Positions 1 through 7,936 of a DNA stretch of 12,593 bases are shown here, piece by piece. Every line of letters starts with the position of its first letter. Positions within the stretch are counted from its first letter, which is position 1. A model generated the notes under the pieces. It did not search any database, had not been told where the DNA came from, and saw only the letters and a program-made list of their open reading frames with translations. A program made the translations under genes and the position numbers. Source of the stretch: JBOGFI01 sp050743365 (GTDB lineage Bacteria > Actinomycetota > Acidimicrobiia > IMCC26256 > JACDBD01); assembly GCA_050743365.1 (NCBI GenBank), contig JBOGFI010000033.1, positions 1 through 12,593 on the forward strand, given 5' to 3'.

Positions 1-242
1 ACGGTGCCGAAGCCGGGCACGCTGTGGCCGCCGCCGCGCACGGCGAGGTCGGCACCGCTGTCGCGGGCGAGCTCGACCGCGGCGATGACGTCGGCGGCGT
101 CGGCGCACCGCACGACAGCCGCCGGGCGGCGGTCGTGCATGGCGTTGTAGACCTTCCGGGCCTCGTCGTAGCCCTCGTCGTCGGGGCCGAACACGCCGCC
201 CCGGACGCGCTCGCGCAGGCCGTCGATCGTCAGCTCGGTCAT
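1..242 (-). CDS. FAD-linked oxidase, N-terminal part (cut by window edge)
   Basis: Reading down from the ATG at 242, 80 codons are open to the left edge, so only the N-terminus is present. The translation carries the start of a PCMH-type FAD-binding domain: a segment DRRPAAVVRCADAADVIAAV (about residues 38-57) followed by LAVRGGGHSVPGFGT (66-80). In the berberine-bridge-like FAD oxidoreductases (FAD_binding_4 family) the histidine of the RGGGHS motif, here His73, forms a covalent bond to the flavin. The substrate cannot be read from this part. A purine-rich stretch (AGGGGG) lies about 8 bases before the ATG and serves as a ribosome binding site. The gene points the same way as the crp-like gene but is separated from it by 94 bp, so it may have its own promoter. 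The family call is firm; the specific reaction is unknown. Confidence 0.85.
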   Translation of the reverse strand, partial: MTELTIDGLRERVRGGVFGPDDEGYDEARKVYNAMHDRRPAAVVRCADAADVIAAVELARDSGADLAVRGGGHSVPGFGT

Positions 243-293
243 GGTGATCCCCCTGTTCCCGTCGCATCGGGTTCTCGTAGGAGTGTGCGGGTC

Positions 294-336
294 GACGGGG
301 CTCCCGTCTAGGTACTCGTACACAGAGGGCGGGAGC
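294..336 (-). repeat. Two mutually exclusive hairpins between the crp-like gene and the FAD oxidase
   Basis: Directly after the crp-like stop codon, arms at 300-306 and 330-336 are exact 7-bp inverted repeats around a 23-base loop. A second 6-bp hairpin (294-299 with 303-308, 3-base loop) reuses the bases of the first arm, so only one can form at a time. No T-run follows on the minus strand, so neither is a classic intrinsic terminator. It could end the upstream operon or act in the oxidase leader; in a GC-rich gap chance is also possible. Confidence 0.3.
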
Positions 337-1011
337 TCAGCGAGCCCGGCGGGCGAGGGCCTCCAGGTCGACGACGACGACCGTCCGCCGGCCGGTCTCG
401 ACCCAGCCCCGGGCCCGGAAGACGGCGAGGGCCTTGGCCACCGCCTCCCGGGAGCGGCCCGTGAAGCCGGCGAGCTCGTCCTGGCTCAGCCGCAGGGCGA
501 TCCGAACGCCCCCGCCCGGGCGCGGCTGCTCGCCGAAGCGGCGCGCCAGCTCGACCAGACGCCGTGCCACCCGGGCCTCGGTGGCGACCGCGCCGAACTC
601 GATCCGCTTGCGGTCGGCGTCCCGGAGGCGTCCGGCCAGCTCCTCGATCAGGGCGAGGGCGAGGCGCGGCCGGCCGGTCAGCAGCGAGCGGAACGCGTCC
701 GCCGGGATCACGATCGCCTCGACGGGCTCGAGCGCGTACCCGGCCGCCGAGCGCGGCTCGCCGTCGATGGCGGAGAGGTCGCCGAGCAGGTCGCCGGGAC
801 CGCGCACGGCCAGCACGACCTCCCGGCCGCCCCGGTCGGCGAAGCAGATCTTCACCCGCCCGGACCCGACGGCGAGCACGTGGTCGGCGTGCTCCCCCTC
901 GAGGAACAGCGGCGCGTCCTTGGCGAACCGCGTGGGCGTGCCGAGCGCCAGCAGCGCGCCCAGGTCGTCGTCGGCGAGCCGGTCGAGGAGCGAGCCGGGC
1001 TCGTACGTCAC
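337..1011 (-). CDS. Crp/Fnr-family transcriptional regulator
   Basis: A 224-residue protein, normal for the family, that should bind DNA as a dimer in the cytoplasm. Residues 20-115 form a cyclic-nucleotide-binding beta-barrel. The phosphate-binding cassette reads LLGDLSAIDGEPRSAA (75-90); Arg87-Ser88 match the Arg-Ser pair that contacts the phosphate in E. coli Crp, while the usual Gly-Glu is Gly-Asp here. A long helix (about 112-140) is followed by a winged helix with the helix-turn-helix at 174-205 (LSQDELAGFTGRSREAVAKA). There is no Fnr-like N-terminal cysteine cluster, so oxygen sensing by an iron-sulfur cluster is unlikely; cAMP or another nucleotide is the likely ligand. The start is GTG and overlaps the stop of the EamA gene by four bases (GTGA), so the two are translationally coupled. 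Its targets are unknown. Confidence 0.9.
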   Translation of the reverse strand: MTYEPGSLLDRLADDDLGALLALGTPTRFAKDAPLFLEGEHADHVLAVGSGRVKICFADRGGREVVLAVRGPGDLLGDLSAIDGEPRSAAGYALEPVEAIVIPADAFRSLLTGRPRLALALIEELAGRLRDADRKRIEFGAVATEARVARRLVELARRFGEQPRPGGGVRIALRLSQDELAGFTGRSREAVAKALAVFRARGWVETGRRTVVVVDLEALARRAR

Positions 1012-1904
1012 GACGCCCGGCTTTCCACCGGCGCGGCCTCGGCGCGGGCGTGGCCGGGGGCGACCTCGGCGATCGCTATCCCGACAAGGATCACCGCGGC
1101 ACCCACGAGCTTGGCCGTGCCCAGCCGCTCACCCGCCGCGTACGCGGCGATGCCGGCGAACACGGGCTCCATGAGCAGGACGAGCGCGGCCCGGCTCGGG
1201 CTGACGCGCCGCTGGCCGTAGAGCTGGAGGCTCAACGCCACCGACGAGCACGCCACGCCGGTGAATGCGACCGCGAAGAGCGCCAGGGCGGTGAGCTCGC
1301 CCAGGCCGGTGACAGCGGTGGCGGGCACGGACACGACGGCGAGGACCGCCATCTGCACGGTCATGAAGGGGATCGTGTGCAGGCGGTTGGCGTACGCGCC
1401 CTGGTACACGATCCAGCCGGCGAACGAGAGCGCACACAACAGGGTGAGCAGCTCGCCCTTGCCGAGCGCGAGCTCGGCGCCGGTGAGGAAGAAGAGCCCG
1501 ACGGTCGCGACCACGATCCCCACGCACACGCCCGGCGGAGGGAGCCGGCGGCGCACCACCGCCTCGATGATCGGAGTGAAGACCGCGTAGAGGCCGGTGA
1601 TGAACGCCGACGTCGACGACTCCGTGTACTGGAGGCCCACGGTCTGGGAGGTGTACCCCGCGAACAGCAGGATCCCCGCGACGGCCCCCGCCCGCCACAG
1701 GGAGCGGCGGTCGAGCGCGGCCCCGCGACGGCTGATCGCGAACGCGAACGGCGCCACGGCGAGTGTGCCGATGGAGAAGCGGAGGGTGACGTAGGCGGTC
1801 GGGGTGATGTCCTCGAGCGCGTCCTGGACGAGGATGAACGTGACGCCGAAGAGGAAAGCCGCGAGGACCAGCGCGCCCTCGGCGGCGAAGCGTCGGTCGT
1901 GCAA
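1008..1904 (-). CDS. EamA-family (drug/metabolite transporter superfamily) permease
   Basis: A 298-residue inner-membrane protein with about ten hydrophobic segments in two EamA repeats (roughly residues 8-140 and 150-280). The first repeat opens with EGALVLAAFLFGVTFILVQD and carries the helix-3/4 signature TAYVTLRFSIGTLAVAPFAF; the second ends with VLLMEPVFAGIAAYAAGERL and LVGAAVILVGIAIAE, all typical of the family. The family exports or imports small metabolites and amino acids; substrate cannot be predicted. The start is a TTG three bases after the nadE stop. An in-frame stop (that of nadE itself) lies just upstream and no other good start follows, so TTG is the best choice, with expression by coupling to nadE. 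The charged C-terminus (RAEAAPVESRAS) overlaps the next gene by four bases. Placement between nadE and a Crp-like regulator suggests co-expression, not a known joint function. Confidence 0.9.
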   Translation of the reverse strand: MHDRRFAAEGALVLAAFLFGVTFILVQDALEDITPTAYVTLRFSIGTLAVAPFAFAISRRGAALDRRSLWRAGAVAGILLFAGYTSQTVGLQYTESSTSAFITGLYAVFTPIIEAVVRRRLPPPGVCVGIVVATVGLFFLTGAELALGKGELLTLLCALSFAGWIVYQGAYANRLHTIPFMTVQMAVLAVVSVPATAVTGLGELTALALFAVAFTGVACSSVALSLQLYGQRRVSPSRAALVLLMEPVFAGIAAYAAGERLGTAKLVGAAVILVGIAIAEVAPGHARAEAAPVESRAS

Positions 1905-1907
1905 GCG

Positions 1908-3617
1908 CTACCCGGGCCAGCGGTTGGTGATCGGGAGGCGACGGTCCTTGCCGAAGGCCTTGGGCGACACGCGAACGCCGGGCGGCGCTTGGCGGCGCTT
2001 GTACTCGCTGCGGTCGACGAGGCGGGCCACGCGCCGCACCTGCTCGGGGTCGAAGCCGGCCTCCTCGAGCTCGGCCACCGAGAGGTCGCCCTCGACGTAG
2101 CCCTCGAGGATCGGGTCGAGCTGGGCGTAGTCGGGGAGGGAGTCGCTGTCGCGCTGGCCCGGTCGCAGCTCGGCGCTGGGCGGCTTCTCGAGCACGGGCT
2201 CGGGCACCAGGTCGCGCCCGGCGCGCTCGTTGCGGTCGCGCGCCAGCGCATACACCAGCATCTTGGGAACGTCCTTGATCACGGCGAAGCCCCCCGCCAT
2301 GTCGCCGTAGAGGGTGGAGTACCCGGTCGCCAGCTCGCTCTTGTTGCCGGTGGTCAACACGAGCGCCCCGAACTTGTTGGACAGAGCCATCAGGATCGTG
2401 CCCCGCACGCGCGCCTGGAGGTTCTCCTCGGCGAGGCCGGGTTCCGTGCCCGCGAACGGCTCGGCCAGCATGTCGAGCAGCGCGCCGTGGGCGGCCTCGA
2501 TGGGCACGGTCGACGTGCGGAGGCCGAGGTTGGCGGCGAGGGTCTCGGCGTCGGCCACGCTGCCGAGGCTCGAGAACCGCGACGGCATGAGCACACCGAG
2601 CACGCGCTCGGGACCGAGGGCATCGCTCGCGATCGTGGCCACGAGCGACGAGTCGATCCCTCCCGACAGTCCGATCACCACGTCGGTGAAGCCGTTCTTC
2701 TGCACGTAGTCGCGGGTGCCCAGCACGAGCGCCTCGTACACCTCGCGCACGGGCGGCAAGGTGGGCTCGACACGCGGCGGCGTCGCCCGCTCGGAGAGGT
2801 GGGCCTCGCTGACGCGAACCTCGGGGAGCGGCGCGGCCCCCACCCGACCGCGCGGGTCGAGCAGCCGGCGGCGGAATGCGGGCCGCACGTCGACGTCGAC
2901 CACGAGCAGGTCCTCGGCGAACTGCCTGGCCCGGGCAACTAGGCGGCCGCCCTCGTCGAAGAGCATCGACGCGCCGTCGAAGACGAGCTCGTCCTGGCCG
3001 CCGACGAGGTTCGCGTACAGCAACGGGACACCGGCGTCGGCGGCGCGTGTGGCGAGCATCGTCTCGCGCTCGCGTAGCCGACCGGCGTAGTACGGCGAAG
3101 CGTTGATGTTCACGACGAGCTCGGCGCCGGCAGCGGCCTGGGTGGTGATCGGGCCGTGCGGGCTCCAGGCGTCCTCGCATACCGAAACGGCGACCCGGAC
3201 GCCGCCGACCACGAACAGTGGGCCGTCGACGGTGGAGGGCTCGAAGTAACGCTCCTCGTCGAACACGGCGTAGTTGGGCAGGAGGTGCTTGTGATAGATG
3301 CCCTGCACCTTGCCGTTGGCGCACACGGCCGCGGCGTTGTAGAGATCGCGCGCGGCATGCGGGAAGCCGATGACCGCGGCGGCCCTCGCGGTCCGCGCCG
3401 CGACCTTCTCCAATACCTCGTGGGCCGCCTCCACGAACGCCGGGCGCAGGAGCAGGTCCTCGGGCGGGTAACCGGTGACGGCGAGCTCGGGGAAGGCGAC
3501 GAGATCGCAGCCGGCGTCGTCGGCCCGCTCGTACACCTCGAGGATGCGCGTGGCGTTCTCCTCGAGGTCGCCGACGACGAGGTCGAGCTGGGCTGCCGCG
3601 ACCCGGAGACGGGGCAT
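1908..3617 (-). CDS. nadE: Glutamine-dependent NAD+ synthase
   Basis: Catalyses the last step of NAD biosynthesis: ATP-dependent amidation of nicotinic acid adenine dinucleotide, using ammonia released from glutamine. The 569 residues have both expected domains. The N-terminal nitrilase-type glutaminase carries Glu44 (AFPELAVTGYPPEDL), Lys110 (YHKHLLPNY) and Cys147 (SVCEDAW). The C-terminal synthetase has the PP-loop SGGIDSS (318-324), TTGNKSE (423-429), GDMAGGFAVIKDVPK (438-452) and KPPSAELRPGQRDSDSLPDY (478-497). The C-terminal KDRRLPITNRW is a usual family ending. The length fits the short bacterial class, not the roughly 680-residue mycobacterial one. The ATG has no good Shine-Dalgarno at normal spacing, but a TATCCT hexamer ends seven bases before it, the geometry of a leaderless transcript. 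It heads a minus-strand operon with the EamA transporter and Crp-like regulator, and is divergent from glnE. Confidence 0.97.
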   Translation of the reverse strand: MPRLRVAAAQLDLVVGDLEENATRILEVYERADDAGCDLVAFPELAVTGYPPEDLLLRPAFVEAAHEVLEKVAARTARAAAVIGFPHAARDLYNAAAVCANGKVQGIYHKHLLPNYAVFDEERYFEPSTVDGPLFVVGGVRVAVSVCEDAWSPHGPITTQAAAGAELVVNINASPYYAGRLRERETMLATRAADAGVPLLYANLVGGQDELVFDGASMLFDEGGRLVARARQFAEDLLVVDVDVRPAFRRRLLDPRGRVGAAPLPEVRVSEAHLSERATPPRVEPTLPPVREVYEALVLGTRDYVQKNGFTDVVIGLSGGIDSSLVATIASDALGPERVLGVLMPSRFSSLGSVADAETLAANLGLRTSTVPIEAAHGALLDMLAEPFAGTEPGLAEENLQARVRGTILMALSNKFGALVLTTGNKSELATGYSTLYGDMAGGFAVIKDVPKMLVYALARDRNERAGRDLVPEPVLEKPPSAELRPGQRDSDSLPDYAQLDPILEGYVEGDLSVAELEEAGFDPEQVRRVARLVDRSEYKRRQAPPGVRVSPKAFGKDRRLPITNRWPG

Positions 3618-3642
3618 GGCACCAGGATACGGTGCCTCCGCG
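3618..3642. promoter_or_regulatory. nadE / glnE divergent promoter gap with inverted repeat
   Basis: The 25-bp gap contains an exact inverted repeat, GGCACC at 3618-3623 and GGTGCC at 3631-3636, around AGGATAC. On the minus strand TATCCT (3629 down to 3624) occupies -12 to -7 if transcription starts at the A of the nadE ATG. On the plus strand TACGGT (3628-3633) would place a start near 3640, about three bases before the glnE ATG at 3643. The two hexamers overlap at the TA of 3628-3629. No convincing -35 is seen on either side. Both hexamers fit TANNNT, the common actinobacterial -10 pattern. This is a reading by eye with no transcript data. Confidence 0.45.
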
Positions 3643-6417
3643 ATGGAGGCAGCGCCGATCCTGAACGAGGCGATCGACCGCGCGGCGGATCCGAGCCTGG
3701 CGCGCGCCGTGCTCCAGCGCGTGGCGGAGGCGCACCCGGAGCTCGCCGACGAGCTCTCGGGCGACCCCCTCCTGCGGGACGCCCTCGTCGCGATCGCCGT
3801 CGCCTCCCGGTCGTTGTCGGCCGCGATCGTGAACGACGCTGCGCTGCTCGAGCCACTCCGCGACGAGGGCGGCTTCCGCGTCGAGCGCAGGGTCGAGGAC
3901 TACCGGTCGTCGGTACGCGACGCCGCTGCCGGCGGCGGCGACCCGGCCGGCGTGCTCCGGCGTTGGAAGCGGCGGGAGCTGCTGCGCATCGCGGCGCGGG
4001 ACCTCCTCGGTGCCGCCGACCTGCCGGCGGTCGGGCGCGAGCTCGCCGCCCTGGCCGAGGTGTGCCTGGGCGCCGCGGTCGACATCGCCGCACCGACCGA
4101 CCCGCTGGTGGTGATCGGCATGGGGAAGCTGGGCGGCGGCGAGCTCAACTACGCCAGCGACGTCGATGTCCTCTTCGTGCACGACGGCGACGCCCAAGAG
4201 GCCGAGCGGGCCGCCCGCACCGTCCTCGGCGTCATGACCGCGCCCACCGAGGACGGCATCGTGTTCCGCACCGACGCCGACCTCCGGCCGGAGGGACGGG
4301 ACGGGCCGCTCGCGCGCAGCCTCGATGCCTACGAGGCGTACTGGGAGCGCTGGGCCCAGACGTGGGAGTTCCAGGCGCTCATCAAGGCCCGGCCGGTCGC
4401 CGGCGACCCTGACCTCGGGAAGCGGTTTACCGAAGCGGCCCGCCCGCGCGTCTGGCCGGACGTGCTCGATCCCGACGCGGTGCGTGAGGTGCGGGCGATG
4501 AAGGCCCGCGCCGAGAGCGAGACGGAGCGAAGGGGTCTCACAGAGCGCGAGCTGAAGCGCGGGCGGGGCGGCATCCGCGACATCGAGTTCGCGGTGCAGC
4601 TGCTCCAGCTCGTGCACGGCCGGCACGACGAGTCGGTGCGCTCGGGCAACACTCTCGACGCGCTCGACGCGCTGGCCGACGCGGGTTACGTCGAGCCGCG
4701 TGACGCCGCCGAGCTCGGCGACGCCTACCGCTCCCTCCGTACGGTCGAGCACCGGCTTCAGCTGTACGACGAGCAGCAGACGCACACGCTCCCCGCAGAC
4801 ACGACCGCGCGGACCCGCCTGGCGCGCGTGCTCGGCTACCGCGATCGCGGCGACGAGTCCGCGCTCGAGCAGTTCGAGGCGGACCACCGCGCGCAGCAGG
4901 CACGCGTCCGCTCGATCCACGAGCGGCTGTTCTTCGCCCCGCTGCTCGACACCCTCGCGGGCGCCGGGCCACTCACGCTCGAGGCGGTCGAGGAGCGCCT
5001 GGCCGCGTTCGGCTTCCTCGACATCGCCTCGACCCGCGCCGCGCTGCGCGAGCTCGCCCGGGGCCTGACCCGCCGATCGAAGCTCATGCAACAGCTGCTC
5101 CCGGTCATCCTGGGATGGCTCTCGGTCGCGCCCGATCCCGACCTCGGCCTGCTCCAGCTCCGCCGCCTCGCCGAGGGGCCGGCCCGCTCGGCGTCACTGG
5201 CAACCACCTTCCGGGACTCGCCCGGGGCGGCCGAGCGCGCCTGCCGCCTACTCGGGTCGAGCCGCGTCGTCGGGGACGCGCTCCGCCGCCAGCCCGATTT
5301 CGTCGAGGTGCTCGGCCAGGACGCGGCGATGGAACGAGAGAAGAGCTCGGCCTCCCTGGTCGAGGAGGCGCTGGGCACGCTCACGTGGCGCGGCGGCAGC
5401 GAGGAGCGGCGCGAGGGCTTGCGACGCTTCAAGCGACGGGAGCTGCTCCGGATCGCAGCGCGCGACGTCCTCGGGTTCGCCGGGGTCGAGGTCGCCGGGC
5501 GCGAGCTCGCCGGCCTGGCCGACGCGTGTGTCGAGGCGGCGCTGCGGATCCTGGAGCCCGCGGTCCCCTTCACTGTGGTCGGGATGGGCCGGTTCGGCGG
5601 CGGCGAGCTGTCGTATGCGTCCGACATCGACGTGCTGTTCGTCTACGAAGGTGACACACCGGCGCACTTCGACGCCGCCGAGCGCACCGCCGAGAGCCTC
5701 ATGCGCTTCATCGGCGCCACCACCGCCGAGGGCCAGACCTTCCGCATCGACGCCAACCTCCGCCCCGAAGGCAAGCAGGGCCCGCTCGCGCGGTCACTGG
5801 AGGGGTACCGCAGCTACTACGAGCGCTGGGCGCGCACCTGGGAGTTCCAGGCGCTGCTCAAGGCCAGGCCCGTCGCCGGCGACCCCGAGCTGGGGTCTCG
5901 CTTCGGCGCGCTGATCGAGCCGTTCGTGTACCGCGACCCGTTCCCCGACGACGAGGTACGTGAGGTACGGCGCATGAAGGCCCGAATCGAGCGCGAGCGC
6001 ATCCCGCCGGGTGAGGACCCCCAGTTCCACCTCAAGCTCGGCCGCGGGTCGCTCTCCGATGTGGAGTTCGCGGTCCAGCTTCTCCAGCTCGTGCACGGGG
6101 CGGCGCGCCCCGAGGTGCGGGCTCCGTCGACGATCGAGGCGCTGCACCAGCTGCGCGACGCCGGCCTCCTCGACCGCGCCGACGCGAGCGCGCTCGAGGA
6201 GTCGTACCGGCTCTGTGAACGGGCCCGCAACGCCCGCTATCTCCTCACCGGCTCGCCCGGGGACGCGCTGCCCACCGACGGTACCGAAGGCGAGAAGCTC
6301 GCCCGTCTGCTCGGCTACCTGCACCGGCCCCAGGCGACGCTGCGGGCCGACTACCGGCGCGTGACCCGCCGCGCCCGCAGGGTGGTCGAGCGGGTCTTCT
6401 ACGGGCAGGAGGTCTGA
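3643..6417 (+). CDS. glnE: Bifunctional glutamine synthetase adenylyltransferase / adenylyl-removing enzyme
   Basis: Adds AMP to, and removes it from, the regulatory tyrosine of type I-beta glutamine synthetase. The 924-residue protein is two related halves, as expected. Each half has a nucleotidyltransferase motif with a metal-binding Asp-x-Asp: GMGKLGGGELNYASDVD (159-175; Asp173, Asp175) and GMGRFGGGELSYASDID (647-663; Asp661, Asp663). Each also has WEFQALxKARPVAGD (from Trp241 and Trp733) and a xxGRGxxxDxEFAVQLLQLVHG block (near 306-324 and 799-817). By analogy with E. coli the N-terminal half removes AMP and the C-terminal half adds it. Its substrate is probably the glnA product encoded at 7982-9418. 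Start choice is uncertain: ATG 3643 fits the gap promoter, but an in-frame ATG at 3616, overlapping the nadE start codon on the other strand through the palindrome CATG, has a GGAG seven bases upstream and would add nine residues. It ends 28 bp from the convergent protease gene with no hairpin terminator between. Confidence 0.96.
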   Translation: MEAAPILNEAIDRAADPSLARAVLQRVAEAHPELADELSGDPLLRDALVAIAVASRSLSAAIVNDAALLEPLRDEGGFRVERRVEDYRSSVRDAAAGGGDPAGVLRRWKRRELLRIAARDLLGAADLPAVGRELAALAEVCLGAAVDIAAPTDPLVVIGMGKLGGGELNYASDVDVLFVHDGDAQEAERAARTVLGVMTAPTEDGIVFRTDADLRPEGRDGPLARSLDAYEAYWERWAQTWEFQALIKARPVAGDPDLGKRFTEAARPRVWPDVLDPDAVREVRAMKARAESETERRGLTERELKRGRGGIRDIEFAVQLLQLVHGRHDESVRSGNTLDALDALADAGYVEPRDAAELGDAYRSLRTVEHRLQLYDEQQTHTLPADTTARTRLARVLGYRDRGDESALEQFEADHRAQQARVRSIHERLFFAPLLDTLAGAGPLTLEAVEERLAAFGFLDIASTRAALRELARGLTRRSKLMQQLLPVILGWLSVAPDPDLGLLQLRRLAEGPARSASLATTFRDSPGAAERACRLLGSSRVVGDALRRQPDFVEVLGQDAAMEREKSSASLVEEALGTLTWRGGSEERREGLRRFKRRELLRIAARDVLGFAGVEVAGRELAGLADACVEAALRILEPAVPFTVVGMGRFGGGELSYASDIDVLFVYEGDTPAHFDAAERTAESLMRFIGATTAEGQTFRIDANLRPEGKQGPLARSLEGYRSYYERWARTWEFQALLKARPVAGDPELGSRFGALIEPFVYRDPFPDDEVREVRRMKARIERERIPPGEDPQFHLKLGRGSLSDVEFAVQLLQLVHGAARPEVRAPSTIEALHQLRDAGLLDRADASALEESYRLCERARNARYLLTGSPGDALPTDGTEGEKLARLLGYLHRPQATLRADYRRVTRRARRVVERVFYGQEV

Positions 6418-6445
6418 CAGCAGAGGGTGGGGGGACGGTTCGCGT

Positions 6446-7828
6446 CTACTTGCAGGTGGCGCCGACGGGGATGGTCAGGCCGACGGCCTCGAGCGGGTCG
6501 ACGAGCCCGTAGCCGTACTCCTGGTCGGGCGCCAGCACCGGCGTGCCCAGGTCGTCGGCGGTGCGGATCAGCTGGGTGCAGACCTCGACGGCGGTGTACG
6601 CGGGGTGCGCGGCCTTCACGAGCGCAGCCGCGGCCGCCACGTGCGGGCTCGCCATCGAGGTGCCGGCGGCCGTGCGGTACGAGGAGGCGTTGTCCTTCCA
6701 CGTCGAGAGCACGGCGACGGCGGCGTTGCTGCTGGGCTCGCCGCCGGGCGCCGCAAGGTCGAGGTAGTCGCCGGTCGTCGAATAGCTGGCTCGGGCGTTG
6801 GCGGCGGTGTTGGTGGTCGCCCCGACCCCGATGACCTCGGGGAACGCCCCGGGGTAGCTCGGAGCGTTGCCGTCCAGGGCGCTGTTCCCGGCGGAGGCAA
6901 CGACCACCACCCCCAGACTCCGGGCGTACTGGATGGCCTCCTGCTGCGACGACGTTGCGAACGGCCCGCCCAGGCTGAGGTTGATGACGGTGGCGCCGTT
7001 GTCCGCCGCCCAGGTGATCCCGTTGGCGACGTCGGAGCTCCACCCCGCGCCGCTGCCACAGAGCACCTGGACCGGGAGGATCTTCACGCCCGGCGCGGCG
7101 CCGGCGATGCCCTTGGCGTTGTTGGCCACGGCGGCGATGATCCCCGACACATGGGTGCCGTGCCCGTTGGGGTCGGTCGTGCCGCCCGACCCCGAGAAGG
7201 CGGTGGCGCCGTCGTTGCTGTGCAGGAAGTAGGCGCCCACCAGCACCTGGCCCGCCAGGTCCTCGTGGTCTGCCTTCACACCGGTGTCGATGACCGCCAC
7301 GGTCTGGCCCGCGCCGCCGTCGGCGGCCGCGGCCCACGCGTCCTCGAACTTCACCTTGTCGAGGGCCCACTGCTGGGGCCGGGACGGGTCGGTGCTCACG
7401 TCGTTGACCTGGACCGGAGCATCGACCTCGACCGCCACCAGGTTGCCGTCGGCGGCCGCCTGCTCCGCCACCGCGGCCGCCTCGTCGGCGGTCCCCACCT
7501 CCGTGCTGGTGATCTCGGGCCTACCGGCGGTGTCCTCCACCGTGACCAGCGGGATCTCACCGCTGCTGGTGCGCACGTCGCTCGCCGCCACCGCCTCTCG
7601 CGCGAGCTCGCCCGCCTCTCCGGGCGGCACCGGCGCCCCGTCGCTCACCGGCGGGGCGGCGCTGTCGCCACCCACGGACCCGAGGCTCTGGCACGGAGCT
7701 GGGGGTGGAGGCGGCGGGGGCGGAGGCGGAGGCCCGCCGAAGCAGGCGGCAAGGAGGAAGGAGGCGAAGGCACCTGCCACCGTCAGTCGGAGGAGCCCCG
7801 GGCGGCGGACGGCGCGCGACGACACCAT
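6446..7828 (-). CDS. Secreted S8-family (subtilase) serine protease, lipoprotein
   Basis: A 460-residue extracytoplasmic protease. The N-terminus (positive residues, hydrophobic helix 11-27) ends in a lipobox LAAC with Cys29, so it should be lipid-anchored outside the membrane. Eleven consecutive prolines (33-43) follow as a stiff spacer. Residues about 90-145 look like a short propeptide (LVAVEVDAPVQVND before the mature start PQQWALDKVK). The catalytic triad is complete: Asp181 (VAVIDTGV), His223 (NGHGTHVSG) and Ser391 (GTSMASPH), with the oxyanion Asn315 (ASAGNS). Four cysteines besides Cys29 (46, 257, 417, 459) could form disulfides. The ATG is preceded by an AGGTAGGTA ribosome binding site. 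It lies downstream of glnA on the same strand, behind a hairpin, so it is probably separately transcribed. Between its start and that hairpin (7829-7936) I see no clear promoter or riboswitch. The substrate is unknown and a nitrogen link (protein scavenging) is only inference. Confidence 0.93.
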   Translation of the reverse strand: MVSSRAVRRPGLLRLTVAGAFASFLLAACFGGPPPPPPPPPPPAPCQSLGSVGGDSAAPPVSDGAPVPPGEAGELAREAVAASDVRTSSGEIPLVTVEDTAGRPEITSTEVGTADEAAAVAEQAAADGNLVAVEVDAPVQVNDVSTDPSRPQQWALDKVKFEDAWAAAADGGAGQTVAVIDTGVKADHEDLAGQVLVGAYFLHSNDGATAFSGSGGTTDPNGHGTHVSGIIAAVANNAKGIAGAAPGVKILPVQVLCGSGAGWSSDVANGITWAADNGATVINLSLGGPFATSSQQEAIQYARSLGVVVVASAGNSALDGNAPSYPGAFPEVIGVGATTNTAANARASYSTTGDYLDLAAPGGEPSSNAAVAVLSTWKDNASSYRTAAGTSMASPHVAAAAALVKAAHPAYTAVEVCTQLIRTADDLGTPVLAPDQEYGYGLVDPLEAVGLTIPVGATCK

Positions 7829-7936
7829 TACCTACCTATCGGCGGGGCGGCACCCGGGCTTGAGCGCGATCACGGGATTTCTCTCGGCACCGGCCCGACC
7901 TGCCTCATAGGCGAAGCAGAGTAGCCGGGGCATCGC

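Noticed and set aside
564..2942. A 792-codon open frame on the plus strand opposite the nadE operon
   Set aside because: Low-complexity Arg/Glu/Gly-rich translation antisense to three well-supported genes.
1129..5091. A 1320-codon open frame on the minus strand
   Set aside because: It spans the real EamA and nadE genes and part of glnE in wrong frames, is Arg/Gly/Pro-rich and shows no domain; a high-GC shadow.
3643..6417. Internal duplication of glnE as a recent tandem repeat
   Set aside because: The two similar halves are the normal architecture of the GlnE family.
6418..6445. G-rich run between glnE and the protease as G-quadruplex or terminator
   Set aside because: Only three clear G-runs and no inverted repeat; not enough to support a structure.
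7829..7936. Riboswitch before the protease gene
   Set aside because: I compared it by memory with c-di-AMP (ydaO) and c-di-GMP riboswitches and saw none of their conserved blocks.
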